From Euonymus europaeus (Eukaryota > Streptophyta > Magnoliopsida > Celastrales > Celastraceae), in NCBI GenBank assembly GCA_963580455.1, contig OY756963.1, forward strand, positions 19,735,555-19,799,554: DNA of 64,000 nt, written 5' to 3'. The notes under the pieces are model-generated. The model saw only the letters and a program-made list of their open reading frames with translations. It had not been told where the DNA came from and made no database searches. Positions 11,871-23,827 of the stretch are shown here, piece after piece (the stretch's first letter is position 1; the number at the start of each line of letters is the position of its first letter). A program made the translations under genes and the position numbers.

Positions 11871-13834
11871 TAAAAAAATTAAAATCACTCAATACCTCAT
11901 TTTAAAACCTTGTTGGGGAATTTCTCATACAAAGAAGAGAGTGATATTGTAATAAAATAAATATGTTAGCAAACTGTTTTTTAAGAAGATAAAAAAGGAG
12001 ATAAATTTATTTGTCTTTTTCATAAATGAGGAAAAATTAACAAAAGGAAATTTAATTTTATTCCGAAATTGAGGAAAATATGGTGCGTGGGGGTAAAACC
12101 GTAAAAGACTTTGAAATTACACTATTAACATATTTTCGTTTAACAAACTTGCGGTTCGCGTGGATACAACAACTCCCATGACAAAAACGGAGTGCATGTG
12201 GTTCATATACTGCTAGCCACAATTTCATCAACCAATAATGATCTCTCATTCCACGTGTAACCCAAACGATAGAATTTCCACTCGCCACGTGTCTCCGGAT
12301 ATTGCAAATGAACTAAATATCGGCCTGGCCCACACTGCTTTGGGCCCAAATACTTCATTTCATGTGGGCTAAGACGACAGTTGGGCTGCAAGTGAACGTA
12401 CATGGGCCGCATTGTGCCCAAAACTTAATGTCATTTGGGCTAAAACACCACTTGAAAGTTCTGGTGTATTGGCCCAAAAATCGACATGATTTTTAACGTG
12501 ATTCGACAAATTAGTGTTTATGTCCACAGCTGTTGCTGCATATTCAAAGTATTTTCTCACACAAAAGTTAGGGTTACAAGTTCAAGGGATATATCCCACT
12601 TTATGATGCAAAGAGACAACAAGCAGCTACCAGCCCAATACATAAAGCTCAGTGTAGAATCTCAATATAAACTCAGACTAAAACAATAGGATCCGAAACT
12701 TAACAGAAACTTACCGACTAATCTGATATGGTGGATTCATAGTAGTGGAGGTGAATGTGATGATGAGGAAAAGGGAGATGTGGAGGAGGGAAGTTCTGCT
12801 GGTTTGGAGTGTATTGTCATTGAGATTGTTAAGTTTTATGAAATGATGCTTGTAGTATGAATTTTACAGCAAACTACAGGCTTTATTGCCCTTCTTTTGG
12901 TCAGACAGAATTTGGTTTCTTTCTTTATTTTTTTCTTATAATATAAAATATATCTATATGCAGAAGAAACCATTCAACTTGTTATTTATAATCTCTTCTA
13001 CTCTCTTCATGTGCCTCTCCTTTTATTTTATTTTGAAGATATCTACCACTAGCTGTGATTTCCACATGGCCTATATGCATTGACACTACAAACATTCCAA
13101 CTTGTTTCAAATACAAATTGTGTCGAAAAACTAGGGCCGTAAAAAGAAATCCATAAAATCAAAACCGAATCAAAAATTTAAAAAAGGATTTGACCAAAAT
13201 ATATTTACAAAATCGGCCAAAATTGACCGTTAACACACACTCCTATGAAAAACAAAATTGCCTCTCTACAATATTAACTCTTTGTCTGTCTTTATACTAA
13301 TAACACTTAGTCCATTTTGGATTCATATCAGTCCGCACGATTTTGTCATCTGAGAGAGGCTCAATGCAAAATTTGCAATTATGTTGGATTGCTTTTACTC
13401 GAAATTACACTTCTGTGATTCTAAATTCTGTACATGAATGTGTGCTAATCAAGAATCAAACGCATCTGGATCTGGTGCACCAAATTGACCATTATGGGGC
13501 ATTATCCATGATGGGGTCTGAATATTTCAAATTATTGGAGACTTGGTACTTCTATAGTAAACAGACAAAGAAGAAAGGGCAGACTTTAAGACAACGATTT
13601 GTATTTTGTCATTCGCCCCATCTTCTTGTGCAGCCATGGATGGACAATGCAAGCAAGATAGGCTCGATCACCTTTCATCGTTGGCTCAACAAGCCTAAAA
13701 GGACTTGCTTATCATCTCCATCCTTTTTTCTTTCATAGTTATGTGTTTTTTAACACGTTTTCTTAGTGTTAAAATGTTGACTTCCCCTTGCCTTATTTGA
13801 AGATATTAATTAAATATAAGATAATGCAAGCTTA
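11871..13834. other. Long gene-poor spacer with a TGGGCY cluster
   Basis: Apart from the motif cluster at 12327-12637, described separately, no gene could be supported. Short frames on either strand (for example 12058-12560 on minus and 13343-13738 on plus) show no domain, and I could not join them with splice sites into a sensible protein. Confidence 0.5.
12327..12637. promoter_or_regulatory. Cluster of site II (TGGGCY) motifs without an attached gene
   Basis: TGGGCC or TGGGCT in either orientation at 12327, 12341, 12343 (overlapping palindromic pair), 12365, 12382, 12403, 12436, 12471 and 12632: nine hits in about 310 bp. Such density is typical of TCP-regulated promoters. The nearest annotated start codon is that of the ABCF5-type gene about 1 kb away on the minus strand, so the cluster could be its distal promoter, or the promoter of a noncoding or degraded transcript. 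Confidence 0.45.
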
Positions 13835-13842
13835 ATCACAGC

Positions 13843-14181
13843 TTGGGATGGCAACGGGACGGGGCCGGCTGGTATGCCCTCTCCATCCCCACCCCCACCC
13901 CCATCCCCGCTCTTTGAAATCGGGGAATGCCCAACCCCGACCCCATCCCCGGTTAAGTTTTATATGTTTTATATAATATATATATTTATATGTTTTGTAT
14001 ATATAATATATGTATATATATATATATATAATATGTATATGATATTCAGGGCGGGTTCGGAATCGGGTATGGCAATACCATCCCGCCCCATACCCGGATG
14101 GGGGAATTCGGGGAATCCCCGAATCCGACCCCGAACCTTCCCTGATCGGGGCGATACCCGCTGGTGAAATTATCATCCCTA
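13843..14181. mobile_element. hAT-type MITE, GC-rich arms around an AT core, with 8-bp target duplication
   Basis: The ends TTGGGATGGCAA (13843) and the complement TAGGGATGATAA (14181) form a short terminal inverted repeat. Flanking copies ATCACAGC (13835-13842) and ATCACAAC (14182-14189) agree at 7 of 8 positions, the target-duplication length of hAT elements. The arms are strikingly rich in CCCCATCCCC and CGGGGAAT runs, around a (TA)n-rich core at about 13970-14040. At 339 bp without a transposase, it is non-autonomous. Confidence 0.75.
13970..14045. repeat. (TA)n/(TATG)n low-complexity core of the MITE
   Basis: An alternating TATATA/TATGTA tract lies between the GC-rich arms of the surrounding element. 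It explains the Tyr/Ile-rich spurious frames on both strands here. Confidence 0.8.
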
Positions 14182-14980
14182 ATCACAACAAACTATATCT
14201 GTATATTTATATTGTTGGGCATGCATTTAAGAGTGGAGACTCAATTATTAAAAAATGGTAGGGTCTTTCAGTCCAACATGTGCAAAGTTGTGGGGGAAAG
14301 AGAAAGACAAGTTCATGGCAGGAGAGCACTTTCACTTTTCTTTATTTTATCCAAAACCATGGTGCAAATGCAATTAGAATATCACGCCTGATATTAATGT
14401 TCTTTAAATTGACATTTTGATTCCTAACCTTTTTTTTATTAAAGGGCACACTCAAATTCTATCCAGGAGGACTTATTAGAGAATCACAAGTAATTCAGAT
14501 GATACTTATATTTACAATATTTTATATAAGTCTTGAGTTTGTACTCGACATCCCGTCCAGTCCAGTTTTCCGGTACAAAAAGAAGGCTAGAATAAAATAT
14601 ACAAATAAAAAGAAACTAATTAATAAAAAATAAAATGAAAGAAGAAACCTTTTTATTGAATTTTTTAAAGAAAGACCTAAAACCCCCTTCATTTGCGTGA
14701 TAAGAAAAAGATAAATTACCCATATGCAGACGACAGCTAAGTCGGGGTGGGTGCAGCTCAATTAGGGCAGCTGTAGCATGTTTTTTTGATTGAATTGAAT
14801 TACCAAAATATTTGCTTACATGTGAAGACAAAAGACTGTTCCCAAGTTGCCCCCACGTTTCTTTCCGTATTTTGTGGGTGCTTCATTTCCTTTGGTGGAA
14901 GCTCCTCTGCAAAACACACCAATTCAAATTTTCTCAAAATCTTCACTTGCAGACTGAAAAGGAAGAAAAAGGAGGAAATA
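14182..14980. other. Upstream region and probable 5' leader of the PERK gene
   Basis: AT-rich spacer. From about 14860 it becomes a plausible transcribed leader that ends at the inferred leader intron (14989-15496). No other gene is supported; the overlapping frames between 14164 and 15135 have no recognisable content. Confidence 0.4.
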
Positions 14981-14988
14981 ATGCTCCG

Positions 14989-15496
14989 GTAAGAGCATCA
15001 TTCTTCAGTTTTGAGCTACTGGGTTTTCTGGTTGCCCATTTTGGTCATCTGGGTTATGCTGCATTTGCTTTCTTCATACTGTTTCTAAGGGGGGTTTTTA
15101 GAGTACAGTTGATAATCGGGCTACTGTTGAGGTAAGCCCAGGTTAGTCAGTTGTCAAATACTGAAAAGCTTGAGTTTGATGATCTTGGTTTTCGTCTATT
15201 GCTGGTTTTCAATGGGGTTTTTGCTTCAATTCTTCTAATTGTAGGGTTCTTCGAGGGAGAATCAGGGCTTTGCTAGTTAAGTCGTTTGGACAGATTAGCA
15301 TGATCTGAATTTTCTGGATTGTGCGGGCTGTGATCTTGGTTTTGATGGTGGTTGTTTGACATGCTTGAGAAAGAGTTTGTAGAATACTTGGATTGAGTTT
15401 TGGTCCTGTTTCTGAGAACAATTTGAGATTTGGTAGTCCCTGATTTTGTAGATTTGGGTTAGGAGGCAGTAGTTATAAAAATTGCTGCAATTGCAG
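14989..15496 (+). other. Inferred 5' UTR intron of the PERK gene
   Basis: A good donor (CCG|GTAAGAGC) at 14988/14989 and an acceptor (TTGCAG|ATAG) at 15496/15497 bracket a 508-nt T-rich stretch that stops 6 nt before the PERK start codon. Splicing would create a short upstream frame (ATG at 14981, then CTC CGA TAG) ending 2 nt before the PERK ATG. This is inferred from splice-site quality, not from transcript data. Confidence 0.5.
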
Positions 15497-15502
15497 ATAG
15501 AA

Positions 15503-18500
15503 ATGGCTTCAACATCACCTCCACCAGGTTCTTCACCTTCTGCAATCCCACCGGCATCCACTTCTAATTCACCACCAGCACCATTTCCTCCATCCTCTTC
15601 GACTTCAAACAGCACAACCACTTCATCTCCTCCAACTTCATCGCAGCCAGACCAGACTACTAAACCCTCGGTCCCTTCAACCCCATCCAACTCTTCAACC
15701 CCACCCTCGCAGTCCTCACCACCAGTAGCCCCTGCTTCTCCCCCTCCATCCCCAGTGCTTTCCCCACCGCCCTTACCATCTGCCACACCGCCAGCATCCC
15801 CTCCTCCAACCCCTCCAGCAACACCACTGCCATCACAGTTGCCATCCCCACCCCCAGCACCTTCAGCCGTCTCTCCTCCACCAGTTAATTCCCCTCCAGC
15901 TCCCAATTTGTCTTCTCCGCAGCCTCCATTGGGTATGTCCCCTCCTCCCCAAGCCTCCCTGCCACCACAGGCTTCATCCCCACCGCCCCCTGAAACAATT
16001 TCGCCTTCTCCACCTTCTCCTGTCAATGTTCCAACACCCCCTTCATCCATTTCTCCATCTCCACCAAATGCCAAACCTCCTAAAAGTCCTCCCGCAGCGA
16101 CTCCTCCATCGGATTCTGGATCAGTTCCACCGCCTGTGTCAAAGTCTCCACCTGCTCCCACATTGCCATCTCCCCCTCCTCCAGTTCCCTCAGCCCCTTT
16201 GCCACCTCTAATTTCTCCACCTGCTCCTCCGAGTAATTTATCTACTGGAAGTTCTAATACCCCTCCCTTACCCTCTATTCCAACAGAGAAACCTACAGCA
16301 AAAGCAGCAAACGGCTCTGATGTACCATCACATTTCTCATCCAGGGGTAGGGGTTTGAACACTGGAAGTGCAGTGGCATTGGGTATTGTGGTTGGTTTTG
16401 CAGTTATCGGTCTTCTTTTGATGGCTGTATGGTATGCACAGAAACAAAAGAGAAGGAGAGCTAAAGCGAATGTTGGATATGCTATACATTCACCATTTGC
16501 CACGTCCCAAAATTCAGGTGACTCTTAAAATATTAGAAAATAATTAACATGGTGATTGATATCAATGAATCTTCAAATCTGGAGCAAGTTTTATTTTCAT
16601 ATACTTAAGTTAGGTAAATAACACATGTGCAACAAGGCTCACACACAGTGGACGGGGTCAGGACAGTCAAGATGTACACAAACCTTACCTCCGTATTCCG
16701 TATAATATGTGGACGGGGTCACATGTTTTCTTGTGTAAACAACTCCTATGCACAAGACTTTCATAGTGGGCTAGGTCTGTTTAAATGGTAGTCTTATTAC
16801 TTAAATAAAGAACACTTGTGTTGCACAACTACTGGAAATTGCCATTTTGGGTTTGGGATGATATTTTTTAGATGGTGGAGATATTTTTCTTTCCTCGTGT
16901 ATGATTGTATACGTTGTTAATAATGGTTTGATCTGCATGCTTTTGGATAATAGCAATTAAGAACTCAGCTCAACCCCACCAATCCTATTTGATACTTAGG
17001 ATAGTCTAGGAAACCTATGTTAACCTTTTGACTCTGTATCTGCCGATCCGTTCCTTGATTGCATTTAACTTGTATCAAATTTTCTCGCCATAATAGACTA
17101 CCTTAGTTTTCTTACCGTCTAGGATGCTCCATTTTTACTTGGACTATCATGCCCTACAGTTTCATCTTGGGTATCCATTTACCAATGACAATTTAACTCA
17201 TTACGTAGTGAATCCACATATTAATTCTTATATGGCCTTTTTGGAGGAAAAATTCAAATGTTCTTTTCTCTCATTCTCACTAGAAACTTTTTTTTAATGG
17301 AAAAAAGGTTTTATCAGCGCCGAAACATGGTGTTCTTCCTGCTTTTGAGTGAGTGAGCAATTTAATCGATTTTAGGGTAAATGATTTAAAACATTAATCA
17401 AACTTTTGTGTGGTCCACAGGTGCATCTTTTTTAAGGGCCCATTCTCCAGCTCCCCTTTTAGGAAGTGCTTCTGGCAGTGATCTCATATATTCACCATCA
17501 GAGACAGGTGGTATGAACAATTCAAGGTCATGGTTCACTTATGAAGAGTTAAAACAGGCCACAAATGGGTTTTCAACTCGGAATCTTTTAGGTGAAGGTG
17601 GGTTCGGATGTGTGTACAAAGGGGTCCTGGCAGATGGAAGAGAAGTAGCTGTCAAGCAGTTAAAGATTGGAGGTGGGCAGGGGGAGCGTGAGTTCAGTGC
17701 AGAAGTCGAGATTATTAGCCGAGTACATCATCGACATTTGGTTTCACTAGTGGGTTACTGTATATCCGAGCATCAAAGATTGCTTGTCTACGAATATGTG
17801 CAAAACGATACTCTTGATTACCATCTTCATGGTGAGGCATACTTCCTTTCATAGAAATAAGACACAGTGTTGAATTTGAGTATGTTATCCTTTAGTAACT
17901 GCCGTGACATTACTTGAAAATATAATTTTGATTGAACTGGGTTGCACTTGAAGTGTCTGTTCTGTTTGAGTCATCCGATCATACATTCATTAATTATTGC
18001 ATGATTAAAGTTCTTGGAATCCATCCCTTATGTTTGGGCATGCATATAGCTCCCCAATCCCTATAAAGAATAATTTCTTGTTCGCTATGTTCTTTTTGGA
18101 TTTTGCAGTGGAAGGCGGGCCTGTTATGGATTGGGCTATCCGTGTCAGGGTGGCTGCTGGTGCCGCTCGTGGAATAGCTTACCTACACGAAGACTGTAAA
18201 ATTTCCTCTTTTATTTCCCTAGTTTTCTTACTTTAAACATGCCACCTTTTCTAGCTTACTGCCGTTGTGTTGTAGACATGTACACTCCTTGAAAACTTTT
18301 CTTTGACACTTTGACAAAGACTATTTGGTAATTTATGAATTATGAGAAAAAACGTCAACTAAGGCAAGGACAAGTTGCTTCTAGGGAAAAGTTTATAGCT
18401 TTCATCTGTCGATAAGATATTTTCATCCAATCACACCAGCTAAAAAATTGTAAGGGACTAGCTCTTTATTTTATTTTCTCATTTCTTTTTGAGAAAATAC

Positions 18501-21002
18501 GTTTTTTAAACTGTTTCGCCAGTTGTAGTTGTAAGAAAGAAGTGTTTTTTTCCCTGAAAGGATTGTCAGTTTGTCACTCTCGGAAAGATCTAAGATTAAG
18601 CATGAATATGACAATATGTCCTTAAAATGGTTCTTCCGGAACTCGAAAGTCAATAATACTACAAATCCATACACTGCTCTGATATCCGTATGACATTCTT
18701 GTATTTACGACATCTTTCCCAATTTTAGAGAATATGCTGAGATCTCTGTTATCTGTTGATTTTTATCAGGCCATCCTCGCATTATACACAGGGATATAAA
18801 ATCATCAAATATTCTTCTTGACAAAAACTTTGAAGCTCGGGTATGCTTGTTTCTAAATCTGCAATTTGTGGGTTAATTGCTCCAAGTGCTATCTCATTTT
18901 GCCAGGGCAGTTGTAACTGGTGTTTTTTCTCTTTCCTTTTCTTTCTTATAATATTTTTTGGGAATTGATAAATGACAGGTTTCTGATTTCGGACTTGCAA
19001 AATTAGCATTGGATACAAATACACATGTATCAACACGTGTGATGGGAACCTTTGGGTATGTGAAAATACGAGTATCTATCATGGAGTTGTTTGCATGATT
19101 TATGGATGGCTTTGGCGTATACTAGTTATTATGCATTGACAATGCATACTTGGCTAATATTGACGTAGTCTTGTGTGTACATTTCTAATGATTGGAGTTC
19201 TGATTTTCCAGTTATATGGCTCCTGAGTATGCCACAAGTGGCAAATTGACTGAAAAATCAGATGTTTATTCCTTTGGGGTTGTGCTCTTGGAGCTGATCA
19301 CAGGCCGCAAGCCTGTGGATGCATCCCAACCACTGGGTGATGAAAGCCTCGTTGAGTGGGTAAGTCTATAAACATTTTATTTGTTCAGCTTACCTTCGGA
19401 TAGATAATTTAATATAGTGAAGTTTATCCCAGTTTTTAATATCAAGTGCCGCATAAAATTTCATCCTGTCATTTGCAAATTTTTATGTTTTACTTCCTCA
19501 ATTTCTTTTGAATGTGAAAAAGTGTTGTCCAAAGAAGTGCCCCTGGGGTACCAAGTACATCAAGAGGTTTATTGTAATTACTATCAGAAGAAACCAAAAT
19601 TTCAGACTATGGAACCATATGATTACATCTGTTTACACTTTTCTAGCTTTCCTACAAAGGTTAAGGTTCCCAATACGTAGTCTTTCCTCCTATAGCCTCC
19701 CAAGTGATAAGGCTAGGTGCCTAGGTTGTTTTGCACTTTTGGTTCCAAATGCTTTTACTAATGAAACTCCTTGCCAAAACCCCCGTGTATCGCTGTCAAG
19801 ACTTTGTAGTGAGAATTCACTGAAAGATTTGGTCTTGGTTAGTTTTCACATAAATCTTCTCAGCCTTGGCTAGTTGTAAACATGCACCATATATTATGCC
19901 CCTGAATATGAAAAGAACTCCCAACCCATGACATGTTTAGAGGGGGATTCTCCAGGAGAAAATACTGTGGGATTGATTAGATCTTTGACCACAGCATTGC
20001 ACGGCTCCTGGAAATGAGAGGAGTTTATCCTGGTGTCATACCAAAAGCAAATTGAATCCACATCATCAAATTTTTAAGAACTGTGTGACAATCCAGTGTG
20101 CCAATTTCTTCAATTGCTTTCCAAAAGTTGTTTCCTAAGACGATATTGTGCCTGGTAAAGAAGATGCATGCTACTCAATGGAATCTTTTTTATGCAGTCT
20201 AAGGAATGAACTCTTTGGAATAGAATTAGTAAATTCCAGAAAGTCTCTTAATCTGGGTTGTTAACAGACATCGTAATTCGAAAGTAAATGTCTGATATGC
20301 TACACAACCAACCAAACCATGCAAGCTCAGGAAGGCTATTAATTTACTGCAAACTTAGAAAAATTTGCCTTCCTGTAAAACAATAAATTGCAATGTTTGG
20401 TGGCCTGACGGATTCAGTTAAGTCAAGGATCTAGGCAATGCAACTTTACCTGCTGACTAATAATAGAAAAGTTCTATCAACCAATTTGATAAGACTGCTC
20501 AATTTGATTGTACTTCATTCCTTTCCTTCAGGCACGCCCCTTGCTTAATGAAGCGCTTGATCGTCAAGACTTCGAGGCCTTGGTTGACCCGAGGCTGGAA
20601 AAGAATTATGTGGAAAGTGAAATGTTTCGAATGATTGAGGCAGCTGCAGCTTGTGTGCGTCATTCAGCTGCAAAAAGACCCCGAATGAGTCAGGTAATTA
20701 TTATCAAGTGCAGTTTTACATTTTATTAATTCCTTTTTGTTATCCAACTGAACTATAAGTCCGTGGTACCTCATGCTTAGGTGGTGAGAGCTTTAGACTC
20801 ACTAGATGAGTTCTCAGATCTCTCTAATGGGATGAAACCTGGCCAAAGTGAAGTCTTTGATTCAAGGCAACAATCTGCACAGATTAGAATGTTCCAGAGG
20901 TTGGCATTTGGAAGTCAAGATTATAGTTCAGACTTTTACAATCAAACTCAAAGTAGCTGGATGAGTCGAGAATCTGGGGACCGGAGTTCCTATATGCCAT
21001 AA
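15503..21002 (+). CDS. Proline-rich extensin-like receptor kinase (PERK family), eight coding exons
   Basis: Exons: 15503-16517, 17421-17831, 18109-18195, 18770-18840, 18979-19055, 19212-19359, 20532-20693, 20781-21002; 730 residues. Residues 1 to about 285 are almost entirely Pro/Ser/Ala (SPPPSP-type runs) with no clear cleavable signal peptide, as in other PERKs. A membrane segment ([20 protein letters not shown]) lies at about 290-312, followed by a basic stop-transfer KQKRRRAK. The kinase domain is complete: glycine loop [11 protein letters not shown], Lys in [25 protein letters not shown] and MAPEYAT. It therefore looks catalytically competent. PERKs sense the cell wall and act in wounding, root and growth responses. 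The start ATG at 15503 is the first in frame after the probable leader intron. The member number within the family cannot be assigned from sequence alone. Confidence 0.95.
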
Positions 21003-21781
21003 TCCACATCTCAAATATAGAGCAAGTGGGCACGCACTCACCATGGCATACTCAAATTATCTTAACTTCACCTTTTGTAAATGACTTATTGGGAAGGTTA
21101 GCAATTCTTCTCCATCTCCGGATGAGATTTGGAACCCTCAACCGAGATTTTTGCGACCCAAGCGCTGTTGTTCCTTTGTTGTACAATCCCATGCATTTTG
21201 TCCTTGTATTTTTTTTTTCTCTCAACTAACCACACTGGCTTATGTTTTGCCTATTTTCGTATTGTTTTCAATTTACATTCATTCATACAGCTGCTTTGCT
21301 TCTTTGTTGTATTCGTACATGGTATTCTAACATAATTCAGCCTTTTGTCATACAATTCGGTGTCTAGATCCGACTCTGGTATGTTCAGTTTATCTTGAAA
21401 TCCAAGCTGATTTGTGCATCTGCATAAAAGAGAGAGTGCTCTCACTTTTATTTGAGCATTGTGTTCTTCATTTCACCTTTTATTTTCTCTTCCATTGTTC
21501 TAAGGGTATTGGCAAACAAGCTTAATTTCTTGGGGTGCAACTTATAGTTTACATATTCAATATTTGCAAACAGCCTTCTCATATTATGTGGGGTAAAATA
21601 TGTGTACATAATGTATAGAGGGTCTGTATTCTTTTGTCGTTCATGAGGAACAAATCTCCTCTTACTTTGGTTCCAAAATATTCTTGAGTACCAAAAGAAA
21701 TTCAATGGTGATTTTAGAAGCATGACTCTTCCTAAAAACTATTCGAGGTTGAGTACTTGCATGGTATGGACCCCTTTTCAA
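21003..21781. other. PERK 3' region and spacer
   Basis: T-rich sequence holding the PERK 3' UTR and then AT-rich spacer. No gene or repeat was identified before the MITE at 21782. Confidence 0.5.
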
Positions 21782-22084
21782 TAGGGGTGACAAAAAAATG
21801 ATTTTAGTCGGACAATAGATGTGTTTACAAAATATTTACACGTTAAGGTTTAGATTGGTTTAGATTTTTGAGTGTTCTTAATTGACAGTACCCAAACTAG
21901 TTTAAATCTGCATAATAGTCTAATTTGAGTTAGGGTCCAAACGACTAAATTAGATCCGATTTTGAATTGAATAAAATCTTTGTATTTGGATCCAAATTTA
22001 AAATATATAACTTATGTCTAAATTTGGTTTAATCTGATTTGACAAATTCGATCATCCAGATCAGATAGATTTTTGTCACCCCTG
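21782..22084. mobile_element. hAT-type MITE with TAGGGGTGACAAAAA ends
   Basis: The left end TAGGGGTGACAAAAA and the complement of the right end CAGGGGTGACAAAAA match over 14 of 15 bases. Flanks CTTTTCAA (21774-21781) and CTTTCCAA (22085-22092) agree at 7 of 8, fitting an 8-bp hAT target duplication. The 303-bp element has an AT-rich interior with no coding capacity. Confidence 0.85.
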
Positions 22085-22411
22085 CTTTCCAACCAAGTTA
22101 ATATTATCAAAAAAAATAAATTTGAAACATAAATTAACAAAAACTGATTTGGTAATCTTGATATTTAATGCTATATAAATGAAATTAATTATGAAAAAAT
22201 TACAAATTAGAATAAAAAACTTAAATCGTACTATACTTCACACTTGTTAAAGCAAGCCAAGCAACAACAACTCCACAAGTGTGAGGTATACTGTTAAACA
22301 ATTTTACTATAGTGTGCCCACATCTAGACCTGAGGCTCGCTCCAATATTATATATAATAAATTTGGGTCTCCCTTTGTTGTCTCCCTAAAAAATCTTAAA
22401 CTTGTGAACTT

Positions 22412-22427
22412 AATATAGAAGTCTTCT
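22412..22427. repeat. LINE target site duplication, left copy
   Basis: AATATAGAAGTCTTCT, identical to 26810-26825. It defines the LINE as 22428-26809. Confidence 0.93.
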
Positions 22428-22504
22428 CTCCTCTAGGGTTCTCCTGGTAGGTGCTTTCCCTTGTCGGCGTACAAGCTTATCCCGATCTGACGGCTCCTTC
22501 CGTT

Positions 22505-23827
22505 ATGGCGGAGGAGCTATCTAGCCTTTGGACTCGTTTGCAACTCTCAGAGAGTGAAAAAGTTCAGGTGCCTTTAGATGATGATCTTGGTACGATATTG
22601 CCGCAGAAATTGGAGAAGGGTCTCCTCGCCAAGCTTGTCACTGATAGATCTTTTAATAGAGAAGCTTTTAAAACTACGATGCGGGGGGTGTGGAAGGTAG
22701 GTAGGGAAGTTGAGTTTAGAGAAATGGGGGATAATCTTTTCCTGGTTTTGTTCGATTCTATTGATGATCGGGACTGGGTGCTAGCAAAAAGTCCTTGGAA
22801 TTTTAATCGCTGTCTGGTGGCTTTGAAGGTGGTTGAGGGGTTTGAGACTGTGGCAAATACAGATCTAAACTCAGCTTTATTTTGGATCCAGCTCCATGGG
22901 CTTCCCCTTAGAGCAATGAATGAGAATGTAGGGCTGCGCATTGGGAGGCGGATTGGTAAGGTGGAAGAGGTTGCAACGGCGGAAGACGGAACTGCTCTAG
23001 GCAGATATGTGAGGGTTCGGGTCTGGACTGATATCACAAAACCGTTGCCGCGGGGTCAAATGATATCATTGGATGGCATGGCTGATCAGTGGGTAGCTTT
23101 CCAGTATGAGAGGTTAGGAGATATATGTTATGTGTGTGGGCGACTCGGGCATGGAGAGGGTACTTGCTTAGAGGCGGTGCGCCAAAAACGCGAGAGCGGG
23201 AGGGTGAAGAAGGACTATGGGGTCTGGATAAGGGCCAGGAGTGGGGGCAAGTGGACTGATACATCAAAGGCAGGCTCTAAGGATAAAGAGGAGTCTAGCT
23301 CTAATGAAGAATGTGAAGGAAACAGTTCCTCACATACGGGTTCCCAGGTGGGGTATAAGGCACTGTCTCCGGAGTCTGAGAAGGGGGAGGTGGCAGAATT
23401 AGGGGCTAATGCTGAAGAAGGACAGATTCGAGAGACCAATCTTTCTGGCGCAGAGGTGAGTGATCTAAAGGAGGTCGTCCGAGGAGTGTCTAACTCCAAG
23501 GACCTAATGCATCAACAGGTGGCATGTGTGTTTACTGCTAGGAGGGAGGAACCGCCCATAATTTCTCAGGGGAATACTGGAGGTGATGGCAACCCCAAAA
23601 GGAAACTGAGAGTTGGGTCTGTTAAGCAGGTGAGGCAGGAAGCGGACATGGAGATTGAACGCACTAGTGGTCAGAAGAGGAAAGTGGATGTGAATTTGAA
23701 TGTGCTGAATCCTAGTATGCCATCTGGGAAAAGGCTTTGTACTGAACTTTCTGCTGAAGCAGATTGCCTGGCGTTTAATGTACTATCGGCGGAGGCTGCA
23801 AAGGAGCAGTCCCGCCGGTCGCAATGA
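22505..23827 (+). CDS. LINE ORF1, DUF4283 nucleic-acid-binding protein with CCHC zinc knuckle
   Basis: A 440-residue uninterrupted frame. The N-terminal 200 residues match the plant LINE/retrotransposon DUF4283 layout (MRGVWKVGREVEFREMGDN, SPWNFNRCLVALK, FWIQLHGLPLRAMNE). It is followed by a CCHC knuckle CYVCGRLGHGEGTC at about residue 205 and a long acidic, low-complexity C-terminal half. It should bind the LINE RNA and chaperone it. The TGA stop overlaps the ORF2 ATG as ATGA at 23824-23827. I chose ATG 22505 (MAEELSSLWTRLQL) as the usual start of such proteins; an open frame continues upstream without another good ATG. Confidence 0.9.
   Translation: MAEELSSLWTRLQLSESEKVQVPLDDDLGTILPQKLEKGLLAKLVTDRSFNREAFKTTMRGVWKVGREVEFREMGDNLFLVLFDSIDDRDWVLAKSPWNFNRCLVALKVVEGFETVANTDLNSALFWIQLHGLPLRAMNENVGLRIGRRIGKVEEVATAEDGTALGRYVRVRVWTDITKPLPRGQMISLDGMADQWVAFQYERLGDICYVCGRLGHGEGTCLEAVRQKRESGRVKKDYGVWIRARSGGKWTDTSKAGSKDKEESSSNEECEGNSSSHTGSQVGYKALSPESEKGEVAELGANAEEGQIRETNLSGAEVSDLKEVVRGVSNSKDLMHQQVACVFTARREEPPIISQGNTGGDGNPKRKLRVGSVKQVRQEADMEIERTSGQKRKVDVNLNVLNPSMPSGKRLCTELSAEADCLAFNVLSAEAAKEQSRRSQ

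Noticed and set aside
12600..12860. Possible minus-strand exon with a donor-like site near 12716
   Set aside because: Three short frames in this patch all stop quickly and no partner exon with a matching frame could be found.
13343..13738. A 131-codon open frame in the spacer before PERK
   Set aside because: No recognisable domain, no neighbouring exon and ordinary spacer composition; likely chance.
13832..14176. Overlapping Gly/Pro- and Tyr/Ile-rich frames on both strands
   Set aside because: They are translations of MITE arms and its TA core.
15295..16503. A 402-codon glycine-rich open frame antisense to PERK exon 1
   Set aside because: It is the mirror of the Pro/Ser-rich coding exon (CCN codons read as GGN); no promoter, splice logic or domain supports it.
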